NCBI GenBank assembly: GCA_038503035.1
Contig: JAVSML010020812.1
Span: 224,708-288,707 of the forward strand
DNA: 64,000 nt
Origin: Crocodylus rhombifer
Lineage: Eukaryota; Chordata; Crocodylia; Crocodylidae
Reading direction: 5' to 3'
Numbering within the stretch: position 1 is the first letter of the stretch; every line of letters begins with the position of its first letter. The translations under genes and the position numbers were made by a program. A model generated the notes under the pieces. The model saw nothing but the letters and a program-made list of their open reading frames with translations. It made no database searches and was not told where the DNA came from. This document shows positions 1 to 10,799 of this stretch, in pieces.

Positions 1-1604
1 CTTCCCTTGGAAGTTGGTTCCAGCTCCTAGCCGTCCTGACTGTGAAGTAGTTCTTATGGATGTCTAATCTAAACCTACTCTCCAACAACTTGTGGCCATT
101 ATTCCTTGTTATGCTGGGGGATGCTAGGGGAAACAAGGTCTCTCCCAAACCCTTCTGGTCCCCCCTGGTGAGTTTATAGACTGTCACCAGGTCCCCCCTC
201 AACCTTCTCTTGTGAAGGCTGAACAGGTTCAGGTCCCGCAGTCTCTCATTGTAGGGTCTTCCCTGTTGTCCCCGGATCATGCGAGTGGCCCTCTTCTGGA
301 CCCTCTCCATGTTGTCCACATCCCTCCTAAAGTGCGGCGCCCAGAACTGGACTCAGTACTCCGGCTGCGGCCTAACCAGTGTTGCATAGAGGGGGAGGAT
401 CAGCTCCTTGGCCCTGCTAGAGTTGCACCTGTGGATGCACGACAAGGTGCGGTTAGCCCTGCCAACCGTGACCTCACATTGTCGGCCCATGTTCATCTTG
501 GAGTCAGTAATGACTCCAAGATCCCTTTCTGCCTCTATGCTCTAAAGAAGGGAGTTTCCCATCTTATAAGTGTGCTGCTGGTTACTACTGCCCAAGTACA
601 GCACCCTGCACTTGTCAGTGTTGAAACCCATCCTGTTTTTGCTAGCCCATCCCTGCGACCTATCCAGGTCTTGCTGCAGTCTTTCCCTCCCTACTAGCAT
701 GCTCACCTCACCCCAAATTTTGGTATCGTCAGCAAATTTAAACAGGGTGCTTTTCACCCTGTTGCCCAAATCGCTGATAAAGAGATTGAACAGCGCGGGC
801 CCAAGGACCGAGCCCTGGGGGACTGCGCTGCCCACTTCTCCCCAGGTCGAATATGACCCATCTGCCACCACCCTCTGAGTGCGACCCTTCAGCCAATCTG
901 CAATCCATCTGACTGTGTAGGCATCAATGCCACAGTCACCCAATTTTTTTAATGAGGATGAGTTGGGAGACCATGTCAAAGGCCTTGCTGAAGTCCAGAA
1001 AGACTACATCCACGGTAACACCTGCATCCAAGGCTTTTGTGAGCTGATCATAAAAGGCAATCTTTGGTTGGTCTGACATGACCTGCCCCTAATGAAACCA
1101 TGCTGGTCACCCTTGAGCATCATCTCTGAGGCTGGCCCATCGCAGATGTGCTCCATGATGATCTTCTCAAAGAGTTTCCCTAGGATTGAGGTAAGGCTGA
1201 TGGGCTTTTAGTTGCCTGGGTCCTCCCTCCTCCTTTTTTTAAAGATGGGGACCACGTTGGCTACCTTCCAATCATCTGGCACCTGGCCCGAGCACCACGA
1301 GCGCTCATAAAGCCATGCCAAAGGCCCTGCAATAACCCTTGCTATCTCCCTCAACACCATGGGTGGAGAACATTTGGACCCACTGATTTGAACACATCCA
1401 GCCCCTCCAGAAGATCTCTAACCCAGTCCTCCCCAACCTGAGGTCTGGAGGCGTTCCCCTCGAGTCTCCATCCTGTGGGGCACTGAGGGGGCAATCTGCC
1501 GCCCCGACCCCTTAGCCCGGGAAGTCTGCTGCTTCCCGGGGGCCCGCATCCGAGACATTGCGGAGAGGATCCCGCAGCTCCTCCGGCCCACAGACCACTA
1601 CCCC

Positions 1605-1958
1605 ATGCTCCTTATTCATGTGGGCACCAATGACACGGCTCGGAGCACCCCCAGCCAGGTCATGAGGCGCTACAGGGAGTTGGGAGCGGGGCTTAGGGGT
1701 CTGGGAGCTCAGGTGGTGTTTTCCTCGATCCTCCCAGTCTCGGGCTATGGGCTGAGGAGGGAGAGAAGGATCCACGCGGTGAACCAAAGACTGCGGCGCT
1801 GGTGTTATCAGGAAGGCTTTGGCTTCCATGACCACAGCCCGCTCTTTGGAGAGAGAGGCAGCAAGCTGCTGGGAAGAGATGGCCTCCACCTCTCTCCCCT
1901 GGGGAGGAGGCTCTTCTCAGCCAGGCTGGCTGACCTGCTCCACCAGGCTTTAAACTAA
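1605..1958 (+). pseudogene. CR1 A1 ORF1 C-terminal esterase part
   Basis: Codes HVGTNDTARS, LPVSGYGLRRERR and GRDGLHLSPLGRRLFSARL. The GTND and DGLH blocks of the esterase are intact here, unlike in copy A2. The N-terminal half is missing through 5' truncation. Confidence 0.75.
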
Positions 1959-2316
1959 GCCCGCTGGGGGATGGGGGGACTACTGCCCCTGCTGGCCCGC
2001 TGAATGGCCCTTGCAAAGCCAGCGGACCAAGGCACTTAAGGGGGCACTTAAGGGAGCCCACCCCTGCCCCAGCCCTGGTACAATCTGTGGGCAAGGCAAG
2101 AGCCCCCAAGGGCACACTTGCCTGCCTGTACACTAATGCCAGGAGCCTGGGCAACAAGCAGGACGAGCTCGTCCTCCTGCTCAGTGAAAAGAAATTGTCA
2201 TTGGGATAACGGAGACCTGGTGGGACTCCACCCATGACTGGACCACGGGTATAGAGGGCTATACCCTGTACAGGAGGGATCGTGTTGACAAAAGGGGCGG
2301 GGGTGTAGCTCTCTAT

Positions 2317-2841
2317 GTGAAGGAAAGCTACATGTCCCTGCAAGCTGATGTTGGCGACTGGCATGGACAGCTAGAGACCCTCTGGGTAAAAATTCGTTGG
2401 GAATTCGGCACAGGGGACACAATGGTGGGAGTCTACTACAGACCTCCCACTCAAAGTCCTGAGCTTGACCAGGAGTTCGCCTGGGAACTGACTGAGGCCG
2501 CTTGCTCCAGGACCTTGGTTGTCATGGGTGACTTCAATTACCCAGACATCTCGTGGGAAGATCACTCAGCTAAATCTGAGCGGGCGCAAAGCTTTCTCTC
2601 ATGCGTGGATGACCTCTACCTGACCCAGGAGGTCTATGGGCCAACGAGAGGCAAAGCGCTGCTTGACCTGGTACTGGCTATGGGGGATGACCTAATCGGC
2701 GACCTAGTGATTGATGGGAAGTTGGGTGACAGCGACCATGAGCTGATCACCTTCACCATCTGCCGTAAAGCTGGCAAGTCAGTCAGCAACACAGAAGTCC
2801 TTGACTTCAGAAAAGCCGACTTTGACAGCTCAAGAGGCTAG
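2317..2841 (+). pseudogene. CR1 A1 ORF2 endonuclease part
   Basis: VYYRPPTQSP, GDFNYPDISW and LGDSDHELITF mark the APE-type endonuclease. The N-terminal YTNARSL block is present upstream but separated by a small deletion near 2200. It ends at the same frameshift stop as copy A2. Confidence 0.75.
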
Positions 2842-3181
2842 TCGGTCAGGCCCTCAGGGACCATGACCCCAGGGAGATGGGAGTTCAAGAAGAGTGGTTG
2901 CTTCTCAAGGAAGCGATCCTCAGTGCACAAGCTAAATCTATTCCAACACGGAGGAAAGGCAGCAAGAAGGCACAGCAGCCCCCCGGCTCTCCAGAGACCT
3001 AGCGGACCTACTGTGGCTAAAAAGGAAAGCCTACAAAGGATGGAGGACGGGATTCACCTCCAAGGAGAATTACTCCGCGCTGGTCCGGTCCTGCAGGGAG
3101 CAAACCAGGAAAGCCAAGGCTGCAACTGAACTCCAACTAGCTTCAGGCATCAAGGACAACAAAAAGTCCTTTTTCAGGTAT

Positions 3182-4747
3182 GTGGGGAGCCAGAGGAAAA
3201 GCAAGGGCAATGTTGGACCCCTGCTAAACCAGATGGGGCAACTGACAACTGACGCCCAGGAAAAAGCCAACCTATTAAATAGGCACTTTGCGTCAGTCTT
3301 TCATCAGTCACATGGGATGCCCATGCCTGCTATGGGACAGGGAAATCTGGGTGAGGGGGATCCCCTACCCTCCATCAATGCTGACCTCGTGAAGGAATAC
3401 CTTGAGAAGCTGGATACCTTCAAGTCAGCCGGCCCTGACAACCTGCACCCCAGGGTACTCAAGGAGCTGGTAAGCATCATAGCCCAGCCCCTGGCACGGA
3501 TCCCTGAAAACTCCTGGCGCTCTGGTGTAGTGCCTGAAGACTGGAAGAAGGCCAATGTGGTGCCGATCTTCAAGAAAGGGAGGAGAGTGGATCCGGCTAA
3601 CTACAGGCCCATTAGCCTGACTTCTATCCTGGGGAAGATCTTAGAAAAGTTTATTACGGAGGCCATCCTTGAGGGACTGGCCCAGGCTAACATTCTAAGG
3701 GACAGCCAGCACGGGTTTGTTGCGGGTAGGTCTTGTTTGACCAATCTCATTTCCTTCTATGACCAGGTGACCTATCACCTGGACAAGGGAGAAGAGATTG
3801 ATGTCATATATCTTGACTTCAAAAAAGCTTTTGATCTGGTATCCCATGATCACCTCTTGGCCAAACTGCCCAGTTGTGGCCTTGGCTCCACCACGATCCG
3901 CTGGCTGGGAAATTGGCTTCGTGGTCAGACCCAGAGGGTTGTGATTGATGGCGGTCAATCATCATGGTGCCCTGTAACCAGTGGGGTCCCTCAAGGCTCT
4001 GTCCTGGGACCCATACTGTTCAACATCTTCATTAACGATGTGGACATTGGAGTTAGGAGTGGACTGGCCAAGTTCGCTGATGACACGAAACTTTGGGGCA
4101 AAGCATCCATGCCAGAAGATAGGCGGGTGATCCAGGCTGACCTGGACAAGCTCAGCAAATGGGCAGACGAGAACCTCATGGTGTTTAACACTGAAAAATG
4201 CAAGGTTCTCCACCTTGGGAGGAAAAACCTGCAACACCCTTATAGGCTCGGCAGTGCTACGTTGGTTAGCACTACAGAAGAAAAAGACTTGGGGGTCATC
4301 ATTGACCACAAGATGAACATGAGCCTCCAATGCGATGCGGCGTGCATCCATAGATGCTTCTCGAGCAAATCCCGGGACGTCATTCTCCCCTTGTACTCGG
4401 CCTTGGTGAGGCTGCAGCTGGAGTACTGCGTCCAGTTTTGGGCTCCACAATTCAAAAAGGATGTGGAGAAGCTTGAGAGAGTCCAGAGGAGAGCCACGCG
4501 CATGATCAGAGGTCAGGAAAACAGATCTTACGATGACAGGCTGAGAGCCACGGGACTCTTTAGCCTGGAAAAGCGCAGGCTCAGGGGTGATCTGATGGCC
4601 ACCTATAAGTTTATCAGGGGTGACCACCAGGATCTGGGGGAACAGCTGTTCACCAGAGCGCCCCAAGGGATGACGAGGTCAAATGGTCACAAACTCCTGC
4701 AAGACCGTTTCAGGCTGGACATAAGGAAGAATTTCTTTACTGTCTGA
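3182..4747 (+). pseudogene. CR1 A1 ORF2 reverse transcriptase part
   Basis: 521 open codons with [34 protein letters not shown] (motif A aspartate), SGVPQGSVLGPILF and FADDTKLWG (catalytic DD). All RT motifs are intact, but the frame is cut off from the endonuclease, lacks about nine codons near 4339, and stops at FFTV where A2 reads FFTVRAPKVWN. Confidence 0.85.
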
Positions 4748-5381
4748 GCCCCCAAGGTCTGGAACAGTCTGCCAGCGGAGGTGGTTCAAGCACCTACATT
4801 GAACACCTTCAAAAGTAAATTGGATGCTTATCTTGCTGGGATCCTATGACCCCAGCTGACTTCCTGCCCTTTGGGCAGGGGGCTGGACTCGATGATCTCC
4901 CGAGGTCCCTTCCAGCCCTAATGTCTATGAAATCTATGAGTCTGTCTTGCATCATGGTGGGGAAGTCCCGGTCCCTGCCCAAGAAAACAGAGGTGAAGAA
5001 CTGGTTAAAGAGGTCTGCTTTCTCCTCTGGTGCAACCACCAGATTACACAGAGGATCTTGAACATTTCCGGTGCTTTCTTCATCCTCCCTATATATTTGA
5101 AAAAAGACTTTTTATTATCTTTGATCTTGGATGCTAGTCCTAGCTCTATGTCCACCTTAGCTTTCCTGACAGCCCCCTTACAGGCCCGAGCAGAGCAGGT
5201 ATACTCCTCTTTGGAGATAGCACCCCCCTTCCACTGGTTGTACACTGCCTTTTTGACAATCAGGCATTCCCAGACACCCTTGGTGAGCCAGGGGGGCTTT
5301 CGGGCACTCTTGCCCCCCTTGCTTCTTGTTGGGATGGTCACTCATTGGGCCCTGAGTATCGTCTCCTTAAGGAATGACCAC

Positions 5382-6188
5382 TCATCTTGGGCACTGAGCT
5401 CCCCTGCTCTTGAGACCCCCCAGCACCTCTCCCACTAATCTCCGCAACTCGTTGAAGTTGGCCCTCTTGAAGTCTAGGGCTACCGCCTTGCTGCAGGCCC
5501 TTGACACCCTGCGCTGGATGGCGAATTCCGGCAAGTGATGATCGCTATCGCCCAGGTGGTCAAGGACCTGGAGGCCCCTTACCAGGTCGTCGCCTGTGGC
5601 CAGGGCCAGGTCCAACAGGGCATTTCCTCTGGTGGGACTGTGCACCTCCTGAATTAAGTGGAGGTCCTGTATCTCGGTCAGGAACCTCCTGGAATGGTCC
5701 GACTTGGCTGAGTGTTCCTCCCAGCAGGTGTCCATGTAATTTAAATCACCCATGACAACTACATCCCTTGCCTTAAGTGCCTCTACAAGCCGGCCCAGAA
5801 ATTCCCAGCCCAGCTCCTCCCCTTGGTTGGGGGGTCTGTAGTAGACCCCCACCGTTAGATCCCTCTCCCCACAGCCCCCTTGTATCTTGACCCAGAGCAC
5901 TTCCGCTTGCCCCTCCTCCAATCCCAGTCTGCTGGCAGAGGATGTGTATTGCTCCTTGACATAGAGCGCCACACCCCCACCTTTCCTTCCTTCTCTATCC
6001 CGCCTGTAAAGTCTATAGCCCCTAATGCTAACTGCCCAGTCGTGGGATGAATCCCACCACGTTTCTGTAAGCCCTATTATGTCTGGGTCTGAACTGGCTA
6101 TTCTGAGGGCGAGTTCCTCCTGTTTGTTCCCCATGCTACGAGCATTGGTATATAGGCATTTAAGGCCTTGCCTAGCTGTATGTGCCAC
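5382..6188 (-). CDS. CR1 element B ORF2, APE-type endonuclease part
   Basis: 268 open codons with YTNARSM, TETWWDSSHDW, GDLNY and GDSDHH motifs, that is, the catalytic N, E, D/N and D-H residues of APE-like LINE endonucleases. The domain nicks target DNA to prime reverse transcription. The frame breaks before the RT part, so the element is not autonomous. Confidence 0.8.
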   Translation of the reverse strand: MAHTARQGLKCLYTNARSMGNKQEELALRIASSDPDIIGLTETWWDSSHDWAVSIRGYRLYRRDREGRKGGGVALYVKEQYTSSASRLGLEEGQAEVLWVKIQGGCGERDLTVGVYYRPPNQGEELGWEFLGRLVEALKARDVVVMGDLNYMDTCWEEHSAKSDHSRRFLTEIQDLHLIQEVHSPTRGNALLDLALATGDDLVRGLQVLDHLGDSDHHLPEFAIQRRVSRACSKAVALDFKRANFNELRRLVGEVLGGLKSRGAQCPR

Positions 6189-6479
6189 TCCCCCGATTTG
6201 GGAGACTGTTTGGACCTCTGTTTCTTACCTGGGCACTCCTTGCATTTGTTGCCTGTCTTGTTCGGGTGGTGTCTCCTCGTCTTCCTGCAGCCCCCTCCCC
6301 TGGCGAGGCTAGTTTAAAGCTCGCCATATGAGATCAGCCAACCTGGAAGAGAAGACACGCTTGCCTTCAGGAGAGAGGTGACGCCCATCCCATCCCAGCA
6401 AGTCCCCTGCCTGAAAGCATGGGTCATTATCAAGGAACCCAAGGCCTGCCTGGTGGCACCAACTACATAAGCACCGGTT

Positions 6480-6830
6480 GACCTTGCCAATTCAGGCCTC
6501 GTGTCGCTGTCCCTGCCTACTCACCGGAAGAAGAGAGGAGAATATCACCTGTGCTCCCATCTCCTTAAGCTTGTCCCCCAGAGCCTTGAAATCCTTCATA
6601 CTGCAGTCAGGGTTGCCCCTGGCCGTGTCATTCCTCCCCACGTGGATGATAACCGTGGGGTACTGGTCTGCAGGTCGGATGTAGGCCGGGATCCTCTCCG
6701 TGATGTTCTTAACCCGAGCCCCAGGCATGAAGCAGATCTCTCGCATCATGGGGTCAGGCCGGCAGATGGGACCTTCCGGTCCTCGTAGGATGGAGTCTCC
6801 GATGAAGGACCCGGCGTTTCTTCCTGCTGG
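6480..6830 (-). pseudogene. CR1 element B ORF1, esterase domain remnant
   Basis: Reads FIGDSILRGPEG then HVGRNDTARG and ILLPVSR-like residues, the GDS and GxND blocks of the SGNH-type esterase known in CR1 ORF1. A frameshift lies near the 5' end of the alignment and the DxxH end is lost. Confidence 0.65.
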
Positions 6831-6880
6831 TGTTCACTCTCTGCCCATTCTTTGTCACGTGGGGAGTGGCATTGTCACTT

Positions 6881-6946
6881 CTGTTCCTCTAGGAACTGGT
6901 GGAGTTGCTCAAATTCTCTGTTCAGCCTCTCTGCAGCTGCCTTTTC
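6881..6946 (-). pseudogene. TRIM coiled-coil exon fragment cut by a CR1 insertion
   Basis: 22 codons matching the start of the 231-bp exon (REFEQLHQFLEEQ against [13 protein letters not shown] in the intact gene), preceded by a proper acceptor. Similarity ends abruptly at the 5' end of CR1 element B. Confidence 0.8.
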
Positions 6947-6999
6947 CTGGAAAGGATAAATATAAGCTGAGGGAAGAGACATGTCAGAAATACAGTTAT

Positions 7000-7508
7000 C
7001 ATCACAGGGATTTTCAGTCAGTGCCGCATTTATGCTATAGGCCTGGGTGCAACTTCCAGACTATCAACTCAGCATCTTCTTGTTCTCATTTATCCTCTTA
7101 GATCCATCCCTGTGATAGCATGGACTGGCTAGCCCTTGGCAGCATAAGACTTAAAGAGAATTGGTGGGCTGGGATGACCCCACTCCAGTATGCTTGCAGT
7201 CAGTGCCAGGCTGGGAGGAGTGCTATTAAAGTGGGGAATCAGGCTCAGAGAGGCCTCTCAGTGCAGACGGTCCCTGGTTTCAGGTCAGATGTCCTCTAAG
7301 GACTGAACACTGTGGATTCCCAGACAAGTATGGGTGCCTGGGTAGATTGCAGCATGGGGATCAGGTAGCTGCCCTGGTGGCCCATTAAACTGCCCGGTGA
7401 GGCTGTACATGTTATGGCATTTAAGGTGTTTTTCAAGCCCTCACCTAGTGGAGTCCTCCCTTGAGGGCTTTGCTTACAGGTATGCAGGGAGCCTAGGACA
7501 ACGTAGGG
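7000..7508. other. Unassigned spacer
   Basis: Intron-like sequence of the - strand TRIM pseudogene between its cut exon and the C/T-rich element. No exon, LINE or inverted ends recognised. Confidence 0.3.
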
Positions 7509-8980
7509 CAGTGGTGCCCAACGTTATTGTCCTGTGGGCTAGATGGGCAGTGTCAGGTCCCCCCACAGGCTGGATTGGGCCAGTGGGCCAGATCCACCAT
7601 GTGGGGTGGTATAGCAGGACTGGGCCCTAGGGGCAGTCACGGTGCCCCTTCATGGCCATGTGGCTCCTGTCCCACTCCAGCCCCTGGGGTACCCTCCCCT
7701 TTCCATTGCCTGCTGCACTGTGTTGAAATTATTTTTTTGTGTGAAAAAGGAGGCTGCCCAGGGTCCCAGAGCAGGTCCTAGCCTGTTTTTGGCCATTGGG
7801 TCCCTCCTGTATCCAGCTGACCCCAGGTCCTATCCTTCAAGCCCTAAGTGGGGCCCTCCTGGCCCCATCTGTGCCCCAGGGCACCAATTGCCTTAAGGAC
7901 TATCTGTGGCCTCTTTCTGCCCCTATAGCCATGTCCATGCCTCACAGGTGATGCTTGAAGTATGTCCCCTGGATCCTCCAGCCCATTTGTCATACTTCTG
8001 TCAGTCTGCTGGATCTCTGGCCCTGGTAAGGCTCTCTATTTTCTCTGGGATCCTGGCCCTAATCCCTTTCCAGGCTTAGGATCCCTTGAATTAAGCCTGC
8101 TCTGATCCAAGCCTTATGCTTTCTGGGCCCCTGGCCCTCGCACAGGCTATAGCCCTTTCCCAGCCTTCAGGGTCCCTGGCCCCAGGCTGGACTGCTTCTG
8201 CTATACTAGTTCCAGTCCTTGGGGTCCCAGCCCCATGCCGAACTGCAGCCACTGGCCATGGCTCTCCCAGCCTCAGCCTGCACCAGGCCTGCTGCCTGCT
8301 GGGTCCCTGACTGCAGGCTAGACTGCCTGACCCTGGCTTTAGCTCCTTCAGCCTTGGCCTAATGCCGCACACCAGCCCCAGTCCTCCTCTGGGTCCCTGA
8401 CCCCCGGCTAAGCTGCCAACTTCTGAGTGCCCTGCCAGGTACCCCTGAGTGGGGTCTCCACACCTCCCCTGTAGCCACAACCTGTTTCTCTGGTTTTTAA
8501 TTGCAGTTCTTGGGGACAGTGTGGGTGTCAGTCTGTCCCTCTCCTGCAGCCGTTCTGCTCAGAGGCTCCTCTACCCGCTACATGCAGGGCCAGACTGACC
8601 ACCTGCTCTTTGGAAGCACATAAGACCAGTGCCCATGTCCCAATCCTTCCAGTCAAATGGGTTTCCATTTTGGGCCTTATGATGACCAGCCTGCCTTTCC
8701 TTGCTGCGGAAGAGCCCAGCTGCTCGCAGCTTCCACCTCTGGGCTGTCTAGATGTCTGAGCCTTACCTGCTCATCTTTGAGGCTCCATGGGTTAGATCTG
8801 GCCTGCAGAGCCTTATCATCTGGCCTGCAGCGCTGCCCACAAGTCTTGGACTGGTTCTGCAGCACCCCAAGATTGGCCCTGAGCGCTGGCATGTGGAGCT
8901 AGCCTGCAGGCCCAACCTGGCCTTCAGAATGGCTCTGTGCCACTCATCTGGGCCACAGGGCCTGAGTTTTGATACTGCTG
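7509..8980. mobile_element. Possible long hAT-like non-autonomous element
   Basis: The left edge begins CAGTGGTGCCCAAC and the right edge ends TTTTGATACTGCTG, imperfect inverted ends. Better internal inverted blocks follow (CCTGTGGGCTAGATG against CCTGTGGCCCAGATG in reverse). No convincing target duplication was seen. The inside is C/T-rich with diverged repeats and no coding potential. Confidence 0.35.
8047..8420. repeat. Diverged repeats of a GGGTCCCTGGCCCCAGGCT-like unit
   Basis: Similar blocks at about 8047, 8117, 8169, 8300 and 8391, each near GGGTCCCTG(A/G)C...GGCT..ACTGC, spaced roughly 50-130 bp. They look like a decayed minisatellite inside a larger element. Confidence 0.45.
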
Positions 8981-9579
8981 GTCCTGGTCCAAGTAATATA
9001 GGACTAATTCTCCCATTAATTATCAAATCACTTGAGGTGAGCTTCAGAAATTCAGAGCTGCAAGGTATTTTCACTCAGCTATTTTTCTAGGTTTGCAGGT
9101 TCAGCCCTCCAAACATTACTGATATACTTGACTTTGCATAAATGAGCAGCACCACTCAGTTCAGTATCTACAAAATCAGGACTTTAGAGAGGTTCCAGGA
9201 CATAACCCTGACTACTCTATGAGAAATGTACTGTTGGCCTGACATTTTCCTTTTTAATGTACTTCACAGAGGAGATGCAGTACATTCTCAGTATCTATAG
9301 ATTTCTAATAGGAAAGGGTTGTTTCATCTGACAGACAAAGGCGGAACAAAGCACAGTGACTGGAACTCCAAATTAGACAGAATCAGAGTTGGAAACAAGG
9401 TGAACATTTTCATAACAAAGGAATTCCTCACTGGAATATCTTTCCTAGGAGTAACTGGATTCTCCATCGCCAGAATGCAGGAAAGACTCCTTCTATAGGA
9501 CAGAAACTCGCTCAACCTGAAATGATAGCCTGGTTGAGAGAAACCTAGGTGAAAGTCTATGGCCTGTGCTGCAGATAAG
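8981..9579. other. Unassigned spacer between element and RING pseudoexon
   Basis: Intron position of the - strand TRIM pseudogene. I looked for its 96-bp exon on the - strand and saw no match. Confidence 0.3.
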
Positions 9580-9976
9580 GTTGTACTCCTGGGTGGCTTC
9601 CTCAACAGGAAGTGCTGTGATCCCAGGACTCCCTGCAGGTGAGGCAGATGCTTATTTGGTCTTTCTTACAGAAAAGTTTTAGGGCCTCCTCATGTTTTGT
9701 GCATACCCGGTTTCCTGCAGCCGGATGTACGTTCAGCCTTTTCACTGTCTCCACCACATTCTTCAGCTGGCTGTTTGGCTTGAGGTTTCTCCAGGAAAAA
9801 GTCTTCCTGAATTGAGGGCAGGATAAGTTTCTGGTGGATCCTTCCCAGCACTGGGTGATGCAGGGCTGGCAAAAATTGTGTCCACAGGCTAGAGCTACTG
9901 AGTTGTTAACATACTCCAGGCAGATGGAGCAAGTAGCTTCATCCTGGAGACTTCTGAAAGGGCTCTCTGCAGCCAT
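9580..9976 (-). pseudogene. RING/B-box exon of the divergent TRIM pseudogene
   Basis: Seven of eight RING ligands remain; C-to-F at the eighth. The B-box keeps its first C and H and the middle cysteines, but the final HxxH is damaged. An open frame to 9602 ends in a stop caused by a frameshift. Confidence 0.85.
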
Positions 9977-10790
9977 GGCCTCTGTGCAAGAAGTGTCACA
10001 AGTTAGATGCACTTTGTCCTTTGCAGTCTGAAGCTGCAGCTGTGATTGGTTGTTCCTCCTCTCTAAATTTCCTCTTTCTGTTTACTGAGTTGGAACCAAT
10101 CGTACTACAGATGCGGCTTCTGGGGCTCTACTAAAAATGTAACCCTTTGGAGTCAAAAAATACTTCAGACTAAATGTACCAGCAAAAGGAAGGGAGGGAG
10201 AGAAACCCAGAGAAAAAAATCACTGCACAATCTGGAGAAGACAGTCAGAGCCTGATGTGCATTCAGATCACTCGCCTGAGTTCTGACCATGGGAAAGGCA
10301 GGCATTTTACAAAGCACCTCAGAGACTTAGGAGTACAGGCCTTATGGGGAAAGGCAGGGGAATTTGTTCTCTTCAATCACACAGGCCTTTCTGAAAATTT
10401 TCAACAAGATGCCTGAGTTTATAGCTTAGTGGTAAGGCAGTCTCTGATGAACAGATCTCGTCCCACCTGTTAGGTGTCTGTGTGATCCTCTATCACCATG
10501 CTTCAGTTCTTGAACAAGCATTAACATGCCTGCTTTTGTGGCAGGTCAGTGCCTCATCTTGAATCCCAAACAGCAGTGACCCCCTTTGCATTTACTGCTT
10601 TCCAGGGACTCAAGCAGGGTGGAACAGGATCACACATGGGCACCTAAGTCTGCTTAGGCACTTAATAGGTCTAATAGTGTAATTCCCTGAATTATCATTG
10701 AATTTCAAGGGGGTTGGGGTGTTTTTGGAAATCCTCCATCTTCCAGGCATCCATCCTGAGACAACAGGGCCCATGAAGACTTGCATTTGT
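9977..10790. other. Divergent intergenic region, left part
   Basis: Contains the - strand CCAAT box (ATTGG at 10045-10049) about 70 bp upstream of the pseudogene ATG, and a short CACCTAAGTC-type palindromic repeat at 10636-10665. Otherwise nothing recognised. Confidence 0.4.
10045..10049 (-). promoter_or_regulatory. CCAAT box of the divergent TRIM pseudogene
   Basis: AACCAATCAC on the - strand, about 70 bp upstream of the former start codon, near GAAAGAGGAAAT. A typical promoter position; probably a relic. Confidence 0.35.
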
Positions 10791-10799
10791 TTGTTTAGT

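Larger units (their letters stand above)
1468..4938 (+). mobile_element. CR1 LINE A1, 5'-truncated, inserted in element B
   Basis: Closely matches the full copy A2 (40.2-44.05 kb) from its ORF1 GDS motif to the 3' end ATGTCTATGAAATCTATGA. Flanks suggest a 6-bp target duplication GAGTCT (1462-1467; 4939-4944, sharing GA with the element end). It keeps the ORF1 tail, endonuclease and RT, but ORF2 has shared frameshifts, a 27-bp deletion near 4339 and a CGA-to-TGA stop at 4745. Confidence 0.92.
1..6880 (-). mobile_element. CR1 LINE element B (- strand), split by CR1 A1
   Basis: Two parts, 1-1467 and 4939-6880, form one - strand CR1. Reading 5' to 3' (right to left): ORF1 esterase end, endonuclease, start of RT, then the + strand insertion, then RT to the C-terminal region, which leaves the window at base 1. 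The two flanks join in frame within ORF2 (MMQD... to ...VGEDWVRDLLEGLDVFKS). The 5' end is truncated inside ORF1 and sits in a TRIM exon. Confidence 0.9.
6881..9976 (-). pseudogene. Divergent TRIM pseudogene: RING/B-box exon plus CR1-interrupted coiled-coil exon
   Basis: The exon-1 copy (9976 down to about 9580) starts MAAESPFRSLQDEATCSICL and is clearly homologous to the + TRIM exon 1. The last RING ligand is lost (CPQF in place of CPQC), the end of B-box 2 is degraded, and a frameshift near 9612 puts a stop before the recoverable LPVEEATQEYNL. The expected donor GT is missing. The coiled-coil exon copy runs from 6946, after a CCTTTCCAG acceptor, and codes EKAAAERLNREFEQLHQFLE, stopping at about 6881 where CR1 element B begins. 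The 96-bp exon was not found between them. Any B30.2 exon would lie left of the window. Start context GGCCATGG and a CCAAT box about 70 bp upstream remain. Confidence 0.82.

Noticed and set aside
1693..2364. 223-codon - strand frame (also at 40782-41339)
   Set aside because: Antisense shadow of the CR1 ORF1 and inter-ORF region; repeated in both CR1 copies.
3962..4666. 234-codon - strand frame
   Set aside because: Antisense of CR1 reverse transcriptase.
3182..4747. Reverse transcriptase as a host or retron-like gene
   Set aside because: Embedded in a complete CR1 context with endonuclease upstream and CR1 tail downstream.
10415..10465. TAGCTTAGTGGTAAGGCAG, like a tRNA 5' half
   Set aside because: No B box or cloverleaf follows; at most an old SINE trace.
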